Shown one piece after another: positions 11,495 through 22,634 of a stretch of 64,000 nucleotides of DNA (within the stretch, counting starts at the first letter, position 1; each line of letters opens with the position of its first letter). The notes below the pieces were generated by a model. That model was not told the DNA's origin, ran no database searches, and worked only from the letters and a program-made list of their open reading frames with translations. The stretch is from the NCBI RefSeq assembly GCF_014356525.2, contig NC_052507.1, positions 57,072,621 through 57,136,620 of the forward strand, given 5' to 3'. The DNA is from Nilaparvata lugens. Lineage: Eukaryota > Arthropoda > Insecta > Hemiptera > Delphacidae. The position numbers and the translations under genes were made by a program.

Positions 11495-11785
11495 AACTAT
11501 ATATCTATATTGCTATACGCCATTTACATATACCTGCCATCAACTTATATGTCATAGCTATATACAAGGGTTACCATAAACCACATTGGGCCATGTGGTT
11601 TCTATTGTAAGCAAGTTTCTAGGTAAGAATTAATTTTGTTTCAAACTATTTTGAAAAGAATGATCGTCTGGCTAGGTGGACTGTCCAAATGTATTCTCAA
11701 TAGTTCCGAGAAACGGTTCTTCTTATTATTCTAACTCTCGAGGGTCCAAATTCTAACAATACAATATGTTCAGAGCACATTGTAA
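11495..11785 (-). repeat. Fragment related to the E-type LTR
   Basis: The stretch resembles 18530-18883: both contain 'cctgccatcaacttat', 'atatacaagggtta', 'gggccatgtggtttctattgt' and 'acaatatgttcagagcac'. It is therefore the outer U3 end of the same LTR family, without a recognisable inner part. It could be a solo fragment or the remains of the 3' LTR of element E, but the 14-kb region between it and env has no LTR-like continuity that I can see. Confidence 0.6.
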
Positions 11786-12070
11786 CATTAAATGATTGAA
11801 CAGTGGTATCCATCATTTGTAATAAATGATTGGTGACCTGTTTGGTAAAAGTAATAAAAGGGGGCGATCCACCAGTTCCCACATGGGAACATTGTAAAAT
11901 TGTTGTTGCGTAGCATTAGATGGTAGAGCAAAAGCAGTTGGTTTTTTTATATTATCAACTAGATGTTTTTTTGAATTTGAAAGGAAAACATTTTTATTAG
12001 AAGTCAGATTTATTTTATTGAAATGAAGAAATTTCTGTGAGATTTAAATGTGAATTTTAACATATTTTGG
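11697..12070 (-). pseudogene. Repeated segment with a possible Myb/SANT-like protein remnant, copy 1
   Basis: The stretch 11785-12070 is nearly repeated at 30275-30565 in the same orientation. On the minus strand both copies keep a frame containing GTGGSPPFITFTKQ followed by QMMDTTVQSFNVT. A conserved TGGxPP box followed by a hydrophobic helix occurs in Myb/SANT-like proteins of PIF/Harbinger transposons, and that is the only reason for the suggestion. Beyond 11785 the frame runs into the LTR fragment, so this copy is truncated. The rest of the block, on its right, is AT-rich and not coding. Confidence 0.25.
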
Positions 12071-14125
12071 TTTTATAAAATTAGTTATGCTACAACTATT
12101 CTAAAACAGAACAATATTAAGGAAGGTTATAAAATTTTGAGCATTTAATCAATTTAAAAAAAAAATTAAAATAAACTTGTTGCCAATGATTCTACAAAAC
12201 GTTAGACAGAATTGTGTTGGACAGATTTTTGTGTTTTTCATTTAAACCAGTTATCTGACAGTTTAAAAAGCATTTTTCATTCATAATTAATTTGCAATTT
12301 CTAAAATCAAAACAATATGGAAAAAATAAAATGAATGTGGAACGATACCGTTATACAGTTGATGTCCATCCTAAATTGCCATGGGGATGTTCAGCCACGG
12401 GTCAGCTCGGTCTGTCTCAGGAGGTAGGCGATGAAAAAGTGTGTGAAATTATTCAGAAGAAAAATTTTCCACTAGCTGGCTGGAGAGGAGGCTAGAATGC
12501 TAGCCCCACTTCCACCTCTCCTCAACGTTTTTAACTCTGTCAGCCAAAACTGTCTGATCAGCTTTTAGTTTTTAAAGTTGAAAAAAAATATTTCTCTTCT
12601 TAAGGAAGAAACTGATGTTTGGGGGTATGTCAAACCTTGTGGTTCCCTCTCCTCCACTGTGTCAGCCGACCATGGATGTCCATTCTTGACTCAATGGGCT
12701 TGCTACAAAATGTTTGTACTTTAAAAAATAATTATCAAACTCTTTGAGGTTCCCTTCAGGAACTGTGACAAAGACAATAATTATCAAGTATGGTTTAAAA
12801 TTATTTCCTAAAATATACAGTATATATAGTAGAAATATCCTCAACCACATATGTTAACCTTATACAGTGTAATTCATTTTATAATAGGTATATCAATTGA
12901 CTAAAAACAAATTTCCATTGATCCCTAAGTCTAATAGCTCTAATATGTGACACATAGTCAAGAATCATACAATAATATTTTCAAGTATCACCTATTAATC
13001 CAAAAAAATTTGTCTAGTAATCCCAAAACTCTAACCTTTCTTTAAGTTCCCCTAATAGGTCTATCTACTCAATTCTCCTATGAAATCTTCTCATCCATTT
13101 ACCCTTATTAAAAACTGTAACATAAAGTCACTTATTTTTAATAGATGACGTTCTATACAACAATTGAAATTTTGAGAAATAAAGGATAATTATTAAATAT
13201 TCAGAGTAGAACTTCCTAAAATATATAACATTGATACCAATTGAGTAAACTTATTATACATTTCCCATAACGTATGTAGTAATAGTTCTTGTAATAACAA
13301 TTGACTACATGATAAAGAGAATTTATTTCCCATTTTCAATAGGTGGAAAGGTCTTATTTATTTTAATTGGAAATTATTCATTGTAATATTCATCTTGGTA
13401 GTCCAAAAGATTACATCTAATCTTTCCTTATTTACAATAATAAAATTGAAAAATGATTCTATACTAATGAATTCCATCAATTATTAGAATTCATGATTAA
13501 TGCAGTGTTGATAATATACTAATGAGTTTCATTAATATTATTAAAATTCAATAATAATACTTTTTTTTAATTATAATATAGTAATCAATAATATCGATTG
13601 ATAATAATTCAACTATATCAATAATGGAAATTCAATCATATTTTACACGAACTATTTATTCTTAATTACAATCTTCCTATCAGATAATTATTGAGTAAAC
13701 ACATTTTATGATAAAAAATGAAAAATATGTGTCAGTGAATGATATTTGATCAATTATGTATAGAATAATATTCGATAATACAACTTTAAATTAAACTTTA
13801 TTACATGTATAATGAAAGTTTCTAAAAAATATTTATTCTTGATTGAACGGAATCCTCTTTGTAGAGAAATACTTATAAATAAACATGGCAATGTATTGTG
13901 TGTACATAAAAAAACAAGAATAGTCTAATATAGATATAAGTACACATTTATAGTACGAATAATTATGTAATAAATCAATCAAATCAAATGACACAAAAAT
14001 CCTTAACAATTTTTATTAAAAATGAAAAAAGCGATTTTATTTTAATTAATCAATCTTGTGGTGTTGATTGTGAAAACTATACATAATTTCAATCCTTCAA
14101 CTCCACCATTTGAATGGCGGGCTTC
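12071..14125. other. AT-rich stretch without recognisable genes
   Basis: About 2 kb of very AT-rich sequence. Short frames at 12292-12495 (plus) and 12662-12850 (minus) match nothing I know. Near 13960 there is 'taataaatcaatcaaatcaaat', resembling another LINE/SINE tail. If element E has a 3' LTR it should begin somewhere here, but no polypurine tract or LTR repeat is visible. Confidence 0.5.
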
Positions 14126-15871
14126 TGTTAAGATTTTTGGATAATCAGTAGCATGTGAATCTTCAGTAACAAGTATAATAATGCCAAAGTGATTATTCCT
14201 AACCAAGCATAAATAAAATAGAATGCCATGGAAGTGGAATTAAAAATATCATGCCAACTGTTTGTTAGTGTTACTTTCTCGAATAAATCTGGAGCTCTAT
14301 TATTATGAATAAACAGAGTAGCATTCCAGTAATCTTTAGAAATATCTGAGAATTTTTAAAAATGCGGATTGTTATGGGGCTGGAAGGAATCTATTTTTGG
14401 TGATTTAATATTTAGCCAGTGAAAAGGTAAAAAATGTTGGATTTTGGGAATGATTGGTGACGGGAGTCACAAGGAAAGGTTGTTCTAATTAATGTCTTAT
14501 TTTTGTACTGTAGCTCACAGCTGCACGGGATAGATATAAATGTAGAGTTCCTGGAAGATTGGTAGATAATATGTGATCTTCCCCTTCTTCACATTTGATT
14601 GTGGTTCCTGGCTGGTTGTTTGTTACATAGAACTCCGTCGGCGATACTTCTGTAATCTCAATATTATCTGTGCTGCTTGTGCAGGAGAACACACAAAACT
14701 GATGTAGCTGCTGAAGAGTTGATGACGCTACTAAATGTTCTGTACACTTTGATGATAATTTTCCCGAATGTTGTTGTCTAGGTAGATAGCAAAGCGTTGT
14801 TGTTTGTACTGGACAAAGCTCCAATTGCTTCCCAGTTAGAACTTGAATTGTGTCTCCGCTTTCCGCTATTATCATTTCATCTCTGGGTAGCCAACATGAT
14901 TGATTTTTCCAGAATAGCGGGGATGGAATGTATTTAAATAATGCGACGTTAAATGTTTTTGTGATGAATGGAACTTTCAGTGTGATTGTCACATCTTCCT
15001 ATGTTATTTTACATGTCGTTACTGGTAGGTGGTAGAACTGATGATAATCTTCTATGTTAACTGCTATACGTTGATTTGTTGAATCCATATTCCTTTGAAA
15101 TTGTAAGAGTTCTTTCTTCAAAAATTCAGGTTTGATGACGTTTGAAGGGAGTAATTTCTGTTGACACCTCTCTTTAATTGATGTGATGAAATTTCTTCGA
15201 GTCAGGATATATAAGTCGGAGTAGAGGTGAAAAGTGTAGCCAATTATTAGATTGTAGAGTGATTCATCTGCTTCTAATTTGGACATCATTTCGTTTTGGA
15301 GTTGAAGATATGCTGTGTGGGACTGGTTGGAGATGTCTTTAGTGAAGGAATTCAATTCCGCCGTCACTTTTATTAAATCTTGGTGGTCCCCTTTCACAAT
15401 ACTTTTGAATGCGTTGAGGAGGTCTGTCAGGTGCTGTTCGTTGAATTCAAGTCCATGAAGCTCCCCGTCAGTTGCGGTACCGCAGCAGAAGTGCAAGAAG
15501 TTTCCTATTGCATCAATGGACCTTGTAGAACGATTATATTGTGTATTTGATAATGTCTGTGGTTTATTGGTGTAGAGAGTGTAGTCCAGGTGCTCATGTT
15601 TGATGATGTCATTTGTTGAATTATATAATTGCTCTATAATATTTGCGATAGAGCAATCAGCGTATAAACATTTCGGTAGAAAGACTTTATCTGCTTGAAG
15701 TAGAGTCATCTGCGCCGTTGGAAAGTTCATTTTGTAGCTGAGTGGCACAGAAGCTTGATAAACGTGTACATGAGGGATTGGTTGGAGAATAACTCCTGAA
15801 AACACCTTGACAGCTGCCGTTTCCATGAACAATATTATCAAAGACATCAGGGAAAGGGTATGAGGAAACAT
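14126..15871 (-). pseudogene. env: Errantivirus-type envelope (F-like) gene, broken
   Basis: Two consecutive minus-strand frames, 14999-15871 (290 aa) and 14489-14992 (167 aa), form most of an envelope glycoprotein. The first starts with a hydrophobic signal-peptide-like segment (SLMSLIILFM). It has several N-x-S/T sequons and, at about residue 120-125, the furin-type site RSTR followed by SIDAIGNFL, the layout of insect errantivirus and baculovirus F proteins. In those families the cleaved subunit mediates membrane fusion. The second frame is Cys-rich. Further left, at about 14126-14260, another frame encodes a strongly hydrophobic segment (IITLALLYLLLK) that fits the membrane anchor. A frame break near 14995 and stops between 14489 and 14260 make the gene inactive. 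Gag and pol are missing upstream. Confidence 0.75.
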
Positions 15872-16389
15872 AACTGAGCGATGGGGTCTGGCTTCTCAAA
15901 CTTGATAATAAGCTATTTATGATAAGTTTATATTGATTAATTGTTCTGCATCTAGAATTACTATTTATTTTTAATTCAATTTAATTAATTCATTATTGTT
16001 ATTGAAGATCCGCCACTGTTATTTGAAACATATATACAGTCATAATATTTTTTTCTAATTTAAAATTTGTCCTATTTGTTGTGTTTCTAAAAATTAATTT
16101 TACCTGGAAAGATTCTAATGTAACATACGCTAGCTAATTCCAATAGTGAAATTTACTATCACTCATCAATACATTCATATATTAATTATTATTCACTCAT
16201 TATTACTTGCATATAAATAATAATAATTATTATATACAAAAAATGTCCAGTCAATAATCATGAATATACCATTCAATGTTTAAAAAAATTAAATATAACT
16301 TAATAAAATTAACTTACAATATTTAGGCTAAGAGCAAACTAAAAAAAAAGATAAAAATGAAATAAATTAATACTTAAACATAATTATAC
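15872..16389. other. AT-rich spacer upstream of env
   Basis: About 520 bp between the env start and the GC-richer leader, AT-rich and without recognisable coding. In a complete gypsy element gag and pol would lie between leader and env. Here they are absent. Confidence 0.5.
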
Positions 16390-16745
16390 TGAATTTACTT
16401 GTGTGATTGTTGCGTTGACCGCTCGTTCACCGGCTTGTCGTTCGCGTATCGCACGTAAGTCGTAAGTCGCTGATCGCACGGGTCTCTCGGGTTTTGAGTA
16501 GCTTGGTCTCGCTGTCCAAGTCCTATTCGTTCGTCAGCTCAGGCGATTCGTCGTCGTTCACGTAGTCTCTGATCCGTGTGATTTTTGAAGTCGCTTAGTT
16601 TCGTAGTCCAAGTGCTACTCGATCGCCGGCTCTCTGGCGACTTGTCGTTCACGTAGTCGCCGATCCGTGATTCTGTAGTGGCTTGGTCTCGTAATCCAAG
16701 TCCTACTCGATCTGCAGTTTGGGAAGGAGGCGCAGTGTAGTCGCT
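16390..16745 (-). repeat. Degenerate ~90-bp tandem repeats in the E leader
   Basis: GC-richer sequence in which 'gcttggtctc' or close variants followed by 'tccaagt.ctactcg' recur at 16501, 16593 and 16681 (spacing 92 and 88). Further half-units ('gtcgttcacgtagtcgc') lie in between. Together with the primer-binding site on its right this is the untranslated leader of element E. Repeated leaders may carry packaging or enhancer/insulator functions in gypsy elements, but no specific protein site is identified here. Confidence 0.65.
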
Positions 16746-16980
16746 TATCTGTTGCAGCAGGTTGGCGCCCCGTTACTGCTTAGTAGAAAAGTTCTTAATC
16801 TGTTGACGAAATTTACAATATATTATTATTAAGATCTAATTTTATTCTCCAATAAAATGTACAACGGAATATCACATAATTATTAAACATTTTAATCTTC
16901 ATTTCTATCAACGTTTGAACTCTTTCCACTGTCGGTCTTTGTTTAGAGTGGGTTTCGAACTCCCTCACTCTACGGTATTT

Positions 16981-16992
16981 TGCCCGGCGCCA
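16981..16992 (-). other. Primer-binding site of element E
   Basis: The minus strand reads TGGCGCCGGGCA at the junction between the LTR (16993 onward) and the leader. TGGCGCC is a standard tRNA-complementary start. A second TGGCGCC-like string at 16769-16776 lies inside the leader on the plus strand and is less well placed. Confidence 0.65.
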
Positions 16993-17284
16993 ATCAATTA
17001 CTATGAATTGATAAAATAATTACTTTACTATAATTTCACTCACTGTGTGGATACTTATATTTCACTCACTGAACTAATAATAGTATTGAAGAGAAAGATA
17101 AAGATAGATAGATCAGGGTCGTGTGTAAGGGAATGTATAAAGTGAAAGGCAAAACAAAGGTTAATTATGAATTTATTAGTAAACTTTGAATTTAAGAGAA
17201 TTTATAAAATTGATTTAAGTATAGTAATGATTCAAAATATACAAGATTATGGAGTTTTCGAAAGTACTACAGTTCAAGTTTAAT

Positions 17285-17311
17285 TTTATATAAAATATAT
17301 ATAATATATAT

Positions 17312-17377
<66 letters not shown>

Positions 17378-17425
17378 ATATATATATATTATATATTATA
17401 TAATATATATAATTATATAACAAAC
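17285..17425. repeat. AT microsatellite
   Basis: Nearly pure alternating AT with interspersed TATATTATATA, inside the E LTR. A similar tract lies at 52610-52692 inside the B 5' LTR. Confidence 0.95.
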
Positions 17426-17990
17426 AGTTCCTATTTTAACAGGTTACTTGAAAAGTAAGTTATTGAATCAAAATATTGAACAACTCTAGTTGAAGATATG
17501 ATTATAGTCAAAAATAAGAGAATTGATAAATTTTAAAGAATGAATATGATTAGGGGAGCCTTGCTTTAAAAAACTATTATTTGTGCTTAGAAGAGAATTT
17601 CAACTGTAAGCTTCAAGAAATTAATTAAGATTGTGTCTTTAGATATGAATTTAAAAAGAAGTAATAATTAAGTTTGCTCTTTACTATAATGCTATAAAAT
17701 TTGATATACTTATTTGGGCTTTTCAGGGTGGGGTGGTGTGGATTTTTAAATGAGAAAAATTGAAAATTCTAAATACAATCTTTACCTGGCTCAGTCAATT
17801 CCCTATAGGATAATTGAAGTCTGAGACCAAAAACTCACTCCTACACTGAACACTGTCCACAATCCAAGAGACTCACAGCAACTAACAGCAACTCCCAGCA
17901 ACTCACAGCAACTAACTGCAACCACGGAATAAGCATAAAGTGTTTCTTTCCTCTGTGCTGCAACTAACTTGCAAGGCATGGTCTGCCTGT

Positions 17991-17997
17991 TTATATA
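17991..17997 (-). promoter_or_regulatory. TATA box of the E LTR
   Basis: The minus strand reads TATATAA, followed about 30 bases on by a short-repeat region ('ttgcagttagttgctg' and relatives). It is centrally placed in the LTR, where a U3 promoter is expected. No experimental support. Confidence 0.4.
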
Positions 17998-18958
17998 CTA
18001 GAACCACGATTTTCCACCCCTCATCACCCTTATAAATCTAGTATGGCAAATACTTCAATAATAAATACATGAAATGAACAAAATACGATGTCATACAGTA
18101 CATCATTACAATCGAGTTGAATAAATCAAATTAATAAGATACCAATCAATTACTACTTAATTAATTAAGCAGGTTTCTTATACTCATTGTCAACATGTTT
18201 CAATCAAATATTCCTAATTTATTCTATTTATAAATTTGACCTTAGCCTATGAATTCGGATTCAACTAACTTAATTAGCATATAATAATTATTAAATTATA
18301 ATTCATTGTACAACATTATTTGTTGAATACTTTATACATATAGCCTAATCTACTTCATGACCTAGTTTATAAATACATTTACTCATATATCATGTTTATC
18401 GTTTTATGTGATCACCATTCAAATAATTGATCATCAAATGATTGCTTCAATAATACATACTCATATGCTGACCACGTGGTAAAATTGTAGCATATGCTGA
18501 CCACGTGGTTACATTGAAAACTACATATCTATATTTACTTCTCTCCTAACTATATATCTATATCGCTATTCACAATCTTCATTTACCTGCCATCAACTTA
18601 TGCTATAGATATATACAAGGGTTAACACACTACACAGTGGGCCATGTGGTTTCTATTGTAAACGTGTCTGTGACTGACGTTACTGTTATCATATATTGTT
18701 AGCAATTTTCTATGACAGAATGATTTTGTTTCAAACTATTTTGAAAAGAATAATGACCCCAGCGTCTGTTAGGTAGGCTATTCAAATACATTCTCAATAG
18801 TTTCGAGAAACGGTTCTTTTTATTATTCTAGCTCGTCAAGCGTTCATATTCTAAAATACAATATGTTCAGAGCACGTGTTACAACACATAACAGAAATCT
18901 ACAATTTTTAAATTTTGGGAGAGCACGTGGTCGCCATTTGTGGCTCACGTTGTCTCTC

Positions 18959-20297
18959 TCATAGTAGGGCTTCAACCTGTTGAACGGTTACAATTTCATG
19001 GAACGGTTGTCCACGCCTCGAGTTAACTATTTCGAAGTTCTGAGGAGACAATCTTTTCGTGACTTTGAAAGGTCCACGGTAAGGGTGATTCAATTTTTTA
19101 CTGGAGTCTGGTTGTGCTTGAGGGTAGGCAACTAGAACATTTGTTCCTGGTTGGATACTCAAGTCTCTGTATTTCTTGTCATGGGTTTCTTTCTGTTTCT
19201 CCTGAACCTTACTCATAATTTCAGGCAAACTTTTTCTGATTGCCACTAGCTCATTGAGGACATGCATCCTCGTGGAACAATTTCGTGGAACGGTTGTCCA
19301 CGCCTCGAGTTAACTATTTCGAAGTTCTGAGGATACAATCTTTTCGTGACTTTGAAAGGTCCACGGTAAGGGTGATTCAATTTTTTACTGGAGTCTGGTT
19401 GTGCTTGAGGGTAGGCAACTACAACATTTGTTCCTGGTTGGATACTCAAGTCTCTGTATTTCTTGTCATGGGTTTCTTTCTGTTTCTCCTGAACCTTACT
19501 CATAATTTCAGGCAAACTTTTTCTGATTGCCACTAGCTCATTGAGGACATGCATCCTCGTGGAACAATTTCGTGGAACGGTTGTCCACGCCTCGAGTTAA
19601 CTATTTCGAAGTTCTGAGGAGACAATCTTTTCGTGACTTTGAAAGGTCCACGGTAAGGGTGATTCAATTTTTACTGGAGTCTGGTTGTGCTTGAGGGTAG
19701 GCAACTACAACATTTGTTCCTGGTTGGATACTCAAGTCTCTGTATTTCTTGTCATGGGTTTCTTTCTGTTTCTCCTGAACCTTACTCATAATTTCAGGCA
19801 AACTTTTTCTGATTGCCACTAGCTCATTGAGGACATGCATCCTGTCTTGCTTGATTGCACTCGGCAGGAAGGCTATGTCTAATGGGCTTAGTGGATGGAA
19901 TCCGTGGAGTAGGTAGAAAGGAGGATAACCCAGAGAACTTTGCTTTGAAATATGATAAGCAAAACAGATGTGACGAATATTGGAATGCCAGTTATTTTGT
20001 TTAATGTTCGAATAACACCTAAGCATTGTAACAAGCGTGGCATTATAACGTTCTGTTACACCCTGAGTTGTGGGAATGTAACTTGATCCAAATTTTTGGG
20101 AAACTTCAAGTGATAAACACATCTCTTCGGTAAGTTAGGCTTTGAAATTTGTACCATTGTCGGTATGAATAGTTCTGGGTAGACCATACAAAGAGGCGAA
20201 ATTCAAAATGAAAGTTGCTGTATGTTTAGCGTCTATCGCAGTAGTTGGTTCGCAATACGCAAACCGTGTTGTGCGGTCTAGTGCCACAAAAATATAT
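18959..20297 (-). pseudogene. Element D integrase core and C-terminal part
   Basis: Reading left from 20297 the minus strand gives a typical retroviral integrase core: FVALDRTTRFAYCEP, then HTDNGTNFKA with the second catalytic Asp, and GVTERYNATLV with the catalytic Glu. An in-frame TAA at 20137-20135 separates the second Asp from the frame that ends the protein (20122-19664). The C-terminal part (RDLSIQPGTNVVVAYPQAQ, then HPYRGPFKVTKRL, a GPY/F-type module) is present three times in tandem. Because the repeat unit is 287 bp, each copy is in a different frame and only the first copy after the core can continue the protein. Confidence 0.85.
18977..19837 (-). repeat. 287-bp tandem triplication in integrase 3' end
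   Basis: The string 'gaacggttgtccacgcctcg' occurs at 19001, 19288 and 19575, exactly 287 bp apart, and 'catgcatcct' at 19261 and 19548 and again at 19834. The copies are nearly identical: a few substitutions, and a one-base loss in a T-run in the third. The amplification is recent. 287 is not a multiple of three, so it destroys the reading frame. Confidence 0.95.
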
Positions 20298-22634
20298 CGT
20301 GACGACTTGTTTCTGTGGCTACTTGAGAAAAAACTAATTCTCTAAATCATATTGAGAAAATCAAGGCAGAGGCAGCAAACTATCTCGAAATATAATAGTT
20401 ATCAACATTACCGCTAACTGATAACAATATCAAATTGAATCAGTCTCTTCCAGTAAACCAATTGAGTTCATATTGCTTATTATATTATTTGTTCCATTGA
20501 TTTGTAAAATTATTATATTAAAATCACATCTATAGGTTAGTGGAATGTCGTGGTAAACCTAACCTAGAACGTGCGAACACTTGGAACACCAATATAGAGT
20601 AGAGATCGTTCAGACCTGCTTATTGTATAATATAATGTGATGGCATGTTTATTTATAAATTATTATTTTTCGTTATTGTGTTAGAAAAAAGGAATCTATA
20701 ATAATAAGCTAATCAAAATTATTAGCACAATTAATGAGTTTATTTTTGAAAAACAAATTATAAAAAAGATATAGTATTCTGATGTACAATAATAGCAAAA
20801 AGCTTCAAATACTCTTTGTATGTAAGTCTACATTGACAAACGGTAATATTTAATTTAATAATATTTATTGTTTGGATTATCAACAAATAAATATTTAATA
20901 GAAGCGATCACGCTAGATTTATCCCTCTTTGCACGAACAACCAATCAGAGGATAAAGAAAAGGATACCAAAATTTGAATTGTTGGGATGCAACACAGAAT
21001 GTCGAGATCTCTGTCATTGTAATTTTATGTATTATTATTAATTCACCTACACTGTTGGAATTGAACTGTATTTTGAAATGATTGAATTATATTCATGTTT
21101 TAATGTATTTATTCGTCTTGTAAGTCAGGGAATTGAATGTAAACAAAGGAACCATTTTTCATAAAGATATGACGTGTGCATTACGTCACTCAGCTACAAC
21201 CAATAGCAATCATCCTATGCAAATTAGAAACAAAGAGATTCCTAGAATTGTGAATTGAATTCGGAAGAAGAAGATTTAGGCTGTTCTAGCACTGACCTTG
21301 CCCTAGTCACACGTTTTGAGTAAACTTGCATTCTTGTTGAAAAATTCTATGTAAATTATTTTTAGCTGTTTATTTGTGAATTGAAATGTTATTGTGAAGT
21401 TCCTTTCGTTTGTGGAGATAATAATAAACGTAAAATACCCGATTGAATCTATATGAATCGCAGAGTAATATACCAGCAACACGTTCTACTTGGAGGCCAG
21501 AAAATCCAGCACATGGCAGAAGAATAATTATTTGCGAACCACGGAAAAAAGGAAAACATAGTCGCGTGAGTGTTCTTCTAGTAAATAATTATATTGAGGC
21601 CCCATCTACGATTCATTAATGGTCATGACCAGATTGTAATCAGGGGAAATCCAACGTTAATCCACATTATAATAATCATCATTAAATTAGATCAATTTAT
21701 AATAATCTGTCTATCGACCAAGCTATTCCAAAGCAGAACTCACAACCCTGTAATTATTATTTTAACATACATCTTCTTTCAATTCTTGAATCATTATTAA
21801 ATTGTAATCTGTACATGTCTGGTATTGTTAAACCAGAACACGTTATACTGATCATCATCATTAACTTTAAAAATTATTATTTACTATCTGCTTGTCTTGA
21901 AAATTGTCAATATATTGAAATAACTGAGCATATCTTCCAGTTCGTTTCTTTTCTGAAAACCTTGATATCGTCTTTGACACGTTACCATTGGTATTGTGAT
22001 AGACTTCATATGATCAGTGTAACAAGTCGGGAATTAATTGAGTGGAAGGTTGTGGATGGTTGCTAATGTATCAGTGGGTCACTGCGGGATTAATAAATAT
22101 AATTCTGCTCACATTTGCTTTCACATTGGTCACTGTCGGCGACTTAGCTTATAATTCCCAGACTAAATTAAACAGTGTATGCAGCATTTTGCAGGATTTA
22201 AGTCAATGTAGTCCAACACTGATGGGATTAGATTCTGTGCTCGAACCCCTTTTCGAAATTATATTTATTTAATAAAGTATTCATCATCAATTCTGATAGC
22301 GGTAAGAGGCACAATCAAACATGGATTTGTGATCTATATCTTTGTTCGGATTGCATTGGCTCTTTATCAGAACAACAACCAGGTAATAATTTCAAGATCG
22401 CTCTATTTTAGCTCAATATTATTGGAACACTCCAATCCTACATCTGGGATAAACTACAGATTCCTCAACCAAATAAATAAATTCTCAGGTCCGATATTAC
22501 ACAGAGGGGCATATATTCATGTACCCCTAAAAATGAGCACTTTCATAAGATTATCTATTTTTTGTGTGGTCCATGCCCTCCCTGGAGCTAGGTCCGCCAC
22601 ACATGACGCTTCAACGAGGGATAGGATCACCACA
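20298..22634. mobile_element. 2.3-kb insertion in the D integrase, type unknown
   Basis: The integrase frame stops after GGRYKY at 22635 and resumes with YIFVALDRTT at 20297. The inserted DNA is flanked by ATAT (20294-20297 and 22635-22638), a likely 4-bp target duplication. Its ends are loosely inverted (CGTGACGA at left; TGTGGTGA reading inward from the right on the minus strand). It carries plus-strand frames at 21594-22272, one with a hydrophobic segment (GLINIILLTFAFTLVTVG) followed by an AATAAA at about 22272. I do not recognise any protein. It could be a solo LTR with 4-bp duplication or a DNA transposon. Confidence 0.5.

Larger units (their letters stand above)
16993..18883 (-). repeat. 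LTR of element E, about 1.9 kb
   Basis: On the minus strand it begins TGTAACACG at 18883 and ends next to the primer-binding site at 16993. A TATA-like promoter (17991-17997) sits about 890 bases inside. The outer 350 bp are repeated at 11495-11785, which supports the outer edge. The inner part contains a long AT tract. Only 75 bp separate it from the integrase stop of element D, so it may equally have served as the 3' LTR of D in a tandem arrangement. The PBS-leader on its left then starts the next unit. Confidence 0.55.

Noticed and set aside
12292..12495. Plus-strand 67-aa frame (with PWGCSATGQLGL).
   Set aside because: No homologue recognised, no neighbouring exon signals, and in AT-rich DNA with many chance frames.
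16390..16745. Repeat array as a CRISPR array.
   Set aside because: Units are degenerate and about 90 bp with no uniform short repeat and unique spacers, and the setting is a eukaryotic retroelement leader.
22042..22272. Plus-strand frame with hydrophobic segment and AATAAA as a host membrane protein gene.
   Set aside because: Only 76 aa, no recognisable domain, and it lies inside a mobile insertion; kept only as content of that insertion.
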